From: an uncultured Kouleothrix sp.
GTDB taxonomy: Bacteria > Chloroflexota > Chloroflexia > Chloroflexales > Roseiflexaceae
Direction of reading: 5' to 3'
Assembly (NCBI GenBank): GCA_937858455.1
Contig: CALLYN010000954.1
Span: 1-5,872 of the forward strand
DNA: 5,872 nt
The position numbers and the translations under genes are program-made. Shown piece by piece: positions 5,515 to 5,872 of this stretch; positions within the stretch are counted from its first letter, which is position 1; each line of letters starts with the position of its first letter. Below the pieces are notes generated by a model that was given only the letters and a program-made list of their open reading frames with translations, was not told the DNA's origin and made no database searches.

Positions 5515-5639
5515 TTCGCTTGATCACGTATCGATTGTGTTGCACGACGTGGCGAAGCCACGTCGTGCAACACAATAAGAAATTTGGGGGCGGCTTCGCC
5601 GTCCCCAAACCCCCACCAAAATGTCAGTAATCAAGCGAA
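5515..5639 (-). repeat. Structured repeat B: variable perfect hairpin plus conserved 38-base module
   Basis: Second copy of the family seen at 1003-1106. Outer inverted repeats 5515-5527 and 5627-5639 pair at 12 of 13 positions (10 contiguous, TTCGCTTGAT with ATCAAGCGAA). Inside are a perfect 20-bp hairpin (5534-5553/5557-5576, loop GAA), whose sequence is unrelated to that of copy A, and the 38-base module 5577-5614, which folds as 5583-5594/5598-5609 around a TTC loop with one G-T pair and is followed by CCCCC. The three stems could form a three-way junction. As with copy A, the module side lies next to a minus-strand stop codon, here 32 bases from 5647. Confidence 0.75.
5574..5609 (-). terminator. 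Terminator-like hairpin downstream of the right-edge gene
   Basis: On the minus strand the module of repeat B gives a 12-position GC-rich stem (5609-5598/5594-5583) followed by TTCTTATT (5582-5575), less T-rich than in copy A. It begins 37 bases after the stop of the right-edge gene, so it could end that transcript. Confidence 0.45.
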
Positions 5640-5646
5640 TTTGATA

Positions 5647-5872
5647 TCAGACCCACCAGCTATCGATCTCGTCGATGGCGCTAGCGGCGGCGAGCAGCAG
5701 ATCCGCGCCGCCGAGCCGCGCCAGCGTACCGGTACACCAGCCCAGGCAGCGGAAGGTCTCCGACCGGCCCTGCGGCGCCGCAATACGCAATGCCGCGCCC
5801 AGCGCCTGCCGAGCCAGCGCCGGAGATGCCGCAGCGGCCAGGCCGGCCAGCGCGCGCATGCGCTCGGCAGGG
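5647..5872 (-). CDS. Alanine/leucine-rich helical-repeat protein, C-terminal part
   Basis: The frame is open from the right edge (5872) to a TGA at 5647-5649 and gives the last 74 residues; the start lies outside the window. The sequence is rich in Ala and Leu and reads as paired helices: RALAGLAAAASPALARQALG, then a stretch with GRSETFRCLGWC, then LARLGGADLLLAAASAIDEI and a terminal DSWWV. The spacing, with Arg-x-x-x-x-Leu, Pro-x-Leu and Ala-Leu-x-x-A turns, resembles the HEAT-like helical repeats that end many large Chloroflexota and cyanobacterial proteins, including NTPase sensor proteins of the STAND class. The domain upstream cannot be seen, so no function is assigned. An ATG at 5859 exists, but nothing supports a 70-residue stand-alone gene. 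Confidence 0.6.
   Translation of the reverse strand, partial: PAERMRALAGLAAAASPALARQALGAALRIAAPQGRSETFRCLGWCTGTLARLGGADLLLAAASAIDEIDSWWV

Overview
The window is GC-rich bacterial DNA that most resembles a Chloroflexota genome of the Roseiflexus/Kouleothrix kind. This rests on protein content and is an inference: a three-part protein (nucleotidyltransferase, hexapeptide helix, phosphomannomutase-like domain) of the sort known from Chloroflexota and Cyanobacteria, a secreted BNR/VPS10-type repeat protein, and a helical-repeat protein tail. No rRNA, tRNA or CRISPR array is visible.

Layout. (1) 1-553, minus strand: the N-terminal 184 residues of a secreted beta-propeller-like protein, cut by the left edge, with a good Shine-Dalgarno site and a plausible promoter about 165 bases upstream. 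(2) 554-1131: a 578-base stretch without a credible gene. It holds that promoter with an overlapping dyad, a 166-bp MITE-like element (837-1002; 13-bp perfect terminal inverted repeats, 7-bp direct flanks, a perfect 18-bp inner hairpin), and a structured repeat called A here (1003-1106). (3) 1132-3630, minus strand: an 832-residue sugar-phosphate nucleotidyltransferase with an intact N-terminal catalytic domain and a C-terminal phosphomannomutase-like domain whose four active-site motifs are all degenerate. (4) 3631-3877: divergent intergenic region with an extended -10 promoter for the minus-strand gene. (5) 3878-5393, plus strand: a compact three-gene operon for small membrane-associated proteins (LEA-like helical repeat with C-terminal anchor; Holin-X/YqjE-like; DUF3618-like), closed by a rho-independent terminator at 5424-5465. 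(6) 5515-5639: a second copy of the structured repeat, B. (7) 5647-5872, minus strand: the C-terminal end of an alanine- and leucine-rich helical-repeat protein, cut by the right edge.

How the parts fit. The minus-strand nucleotidyltransferase probably makes or controls an NDP-sugar for cell-surface polysaccharide. The plus-strand operon resembles the enterobacterial yqjD-yqjE arrangement, in which DUF883-type and holin-type membrane proteins are stress-induced, so a cell-envelope stress role is a reasonable guess.

The most unusual signal is the repeat pair A/B. Each copy joins a long perfect hairpin of unrelated sequence (19 and 20 bp) to a conserved 38-base module (33 of 38 identical) that itself folds, with one compensatory base-pair change. 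Each copy lies just downstream of a minus-strand stop codon in an orientation that would make it a terminator. A third perfect hairpin followed by the same AAAAGAAA lies inside the MITE. This looks like a dispersed family with a constant module and a variable but always palindromic part.
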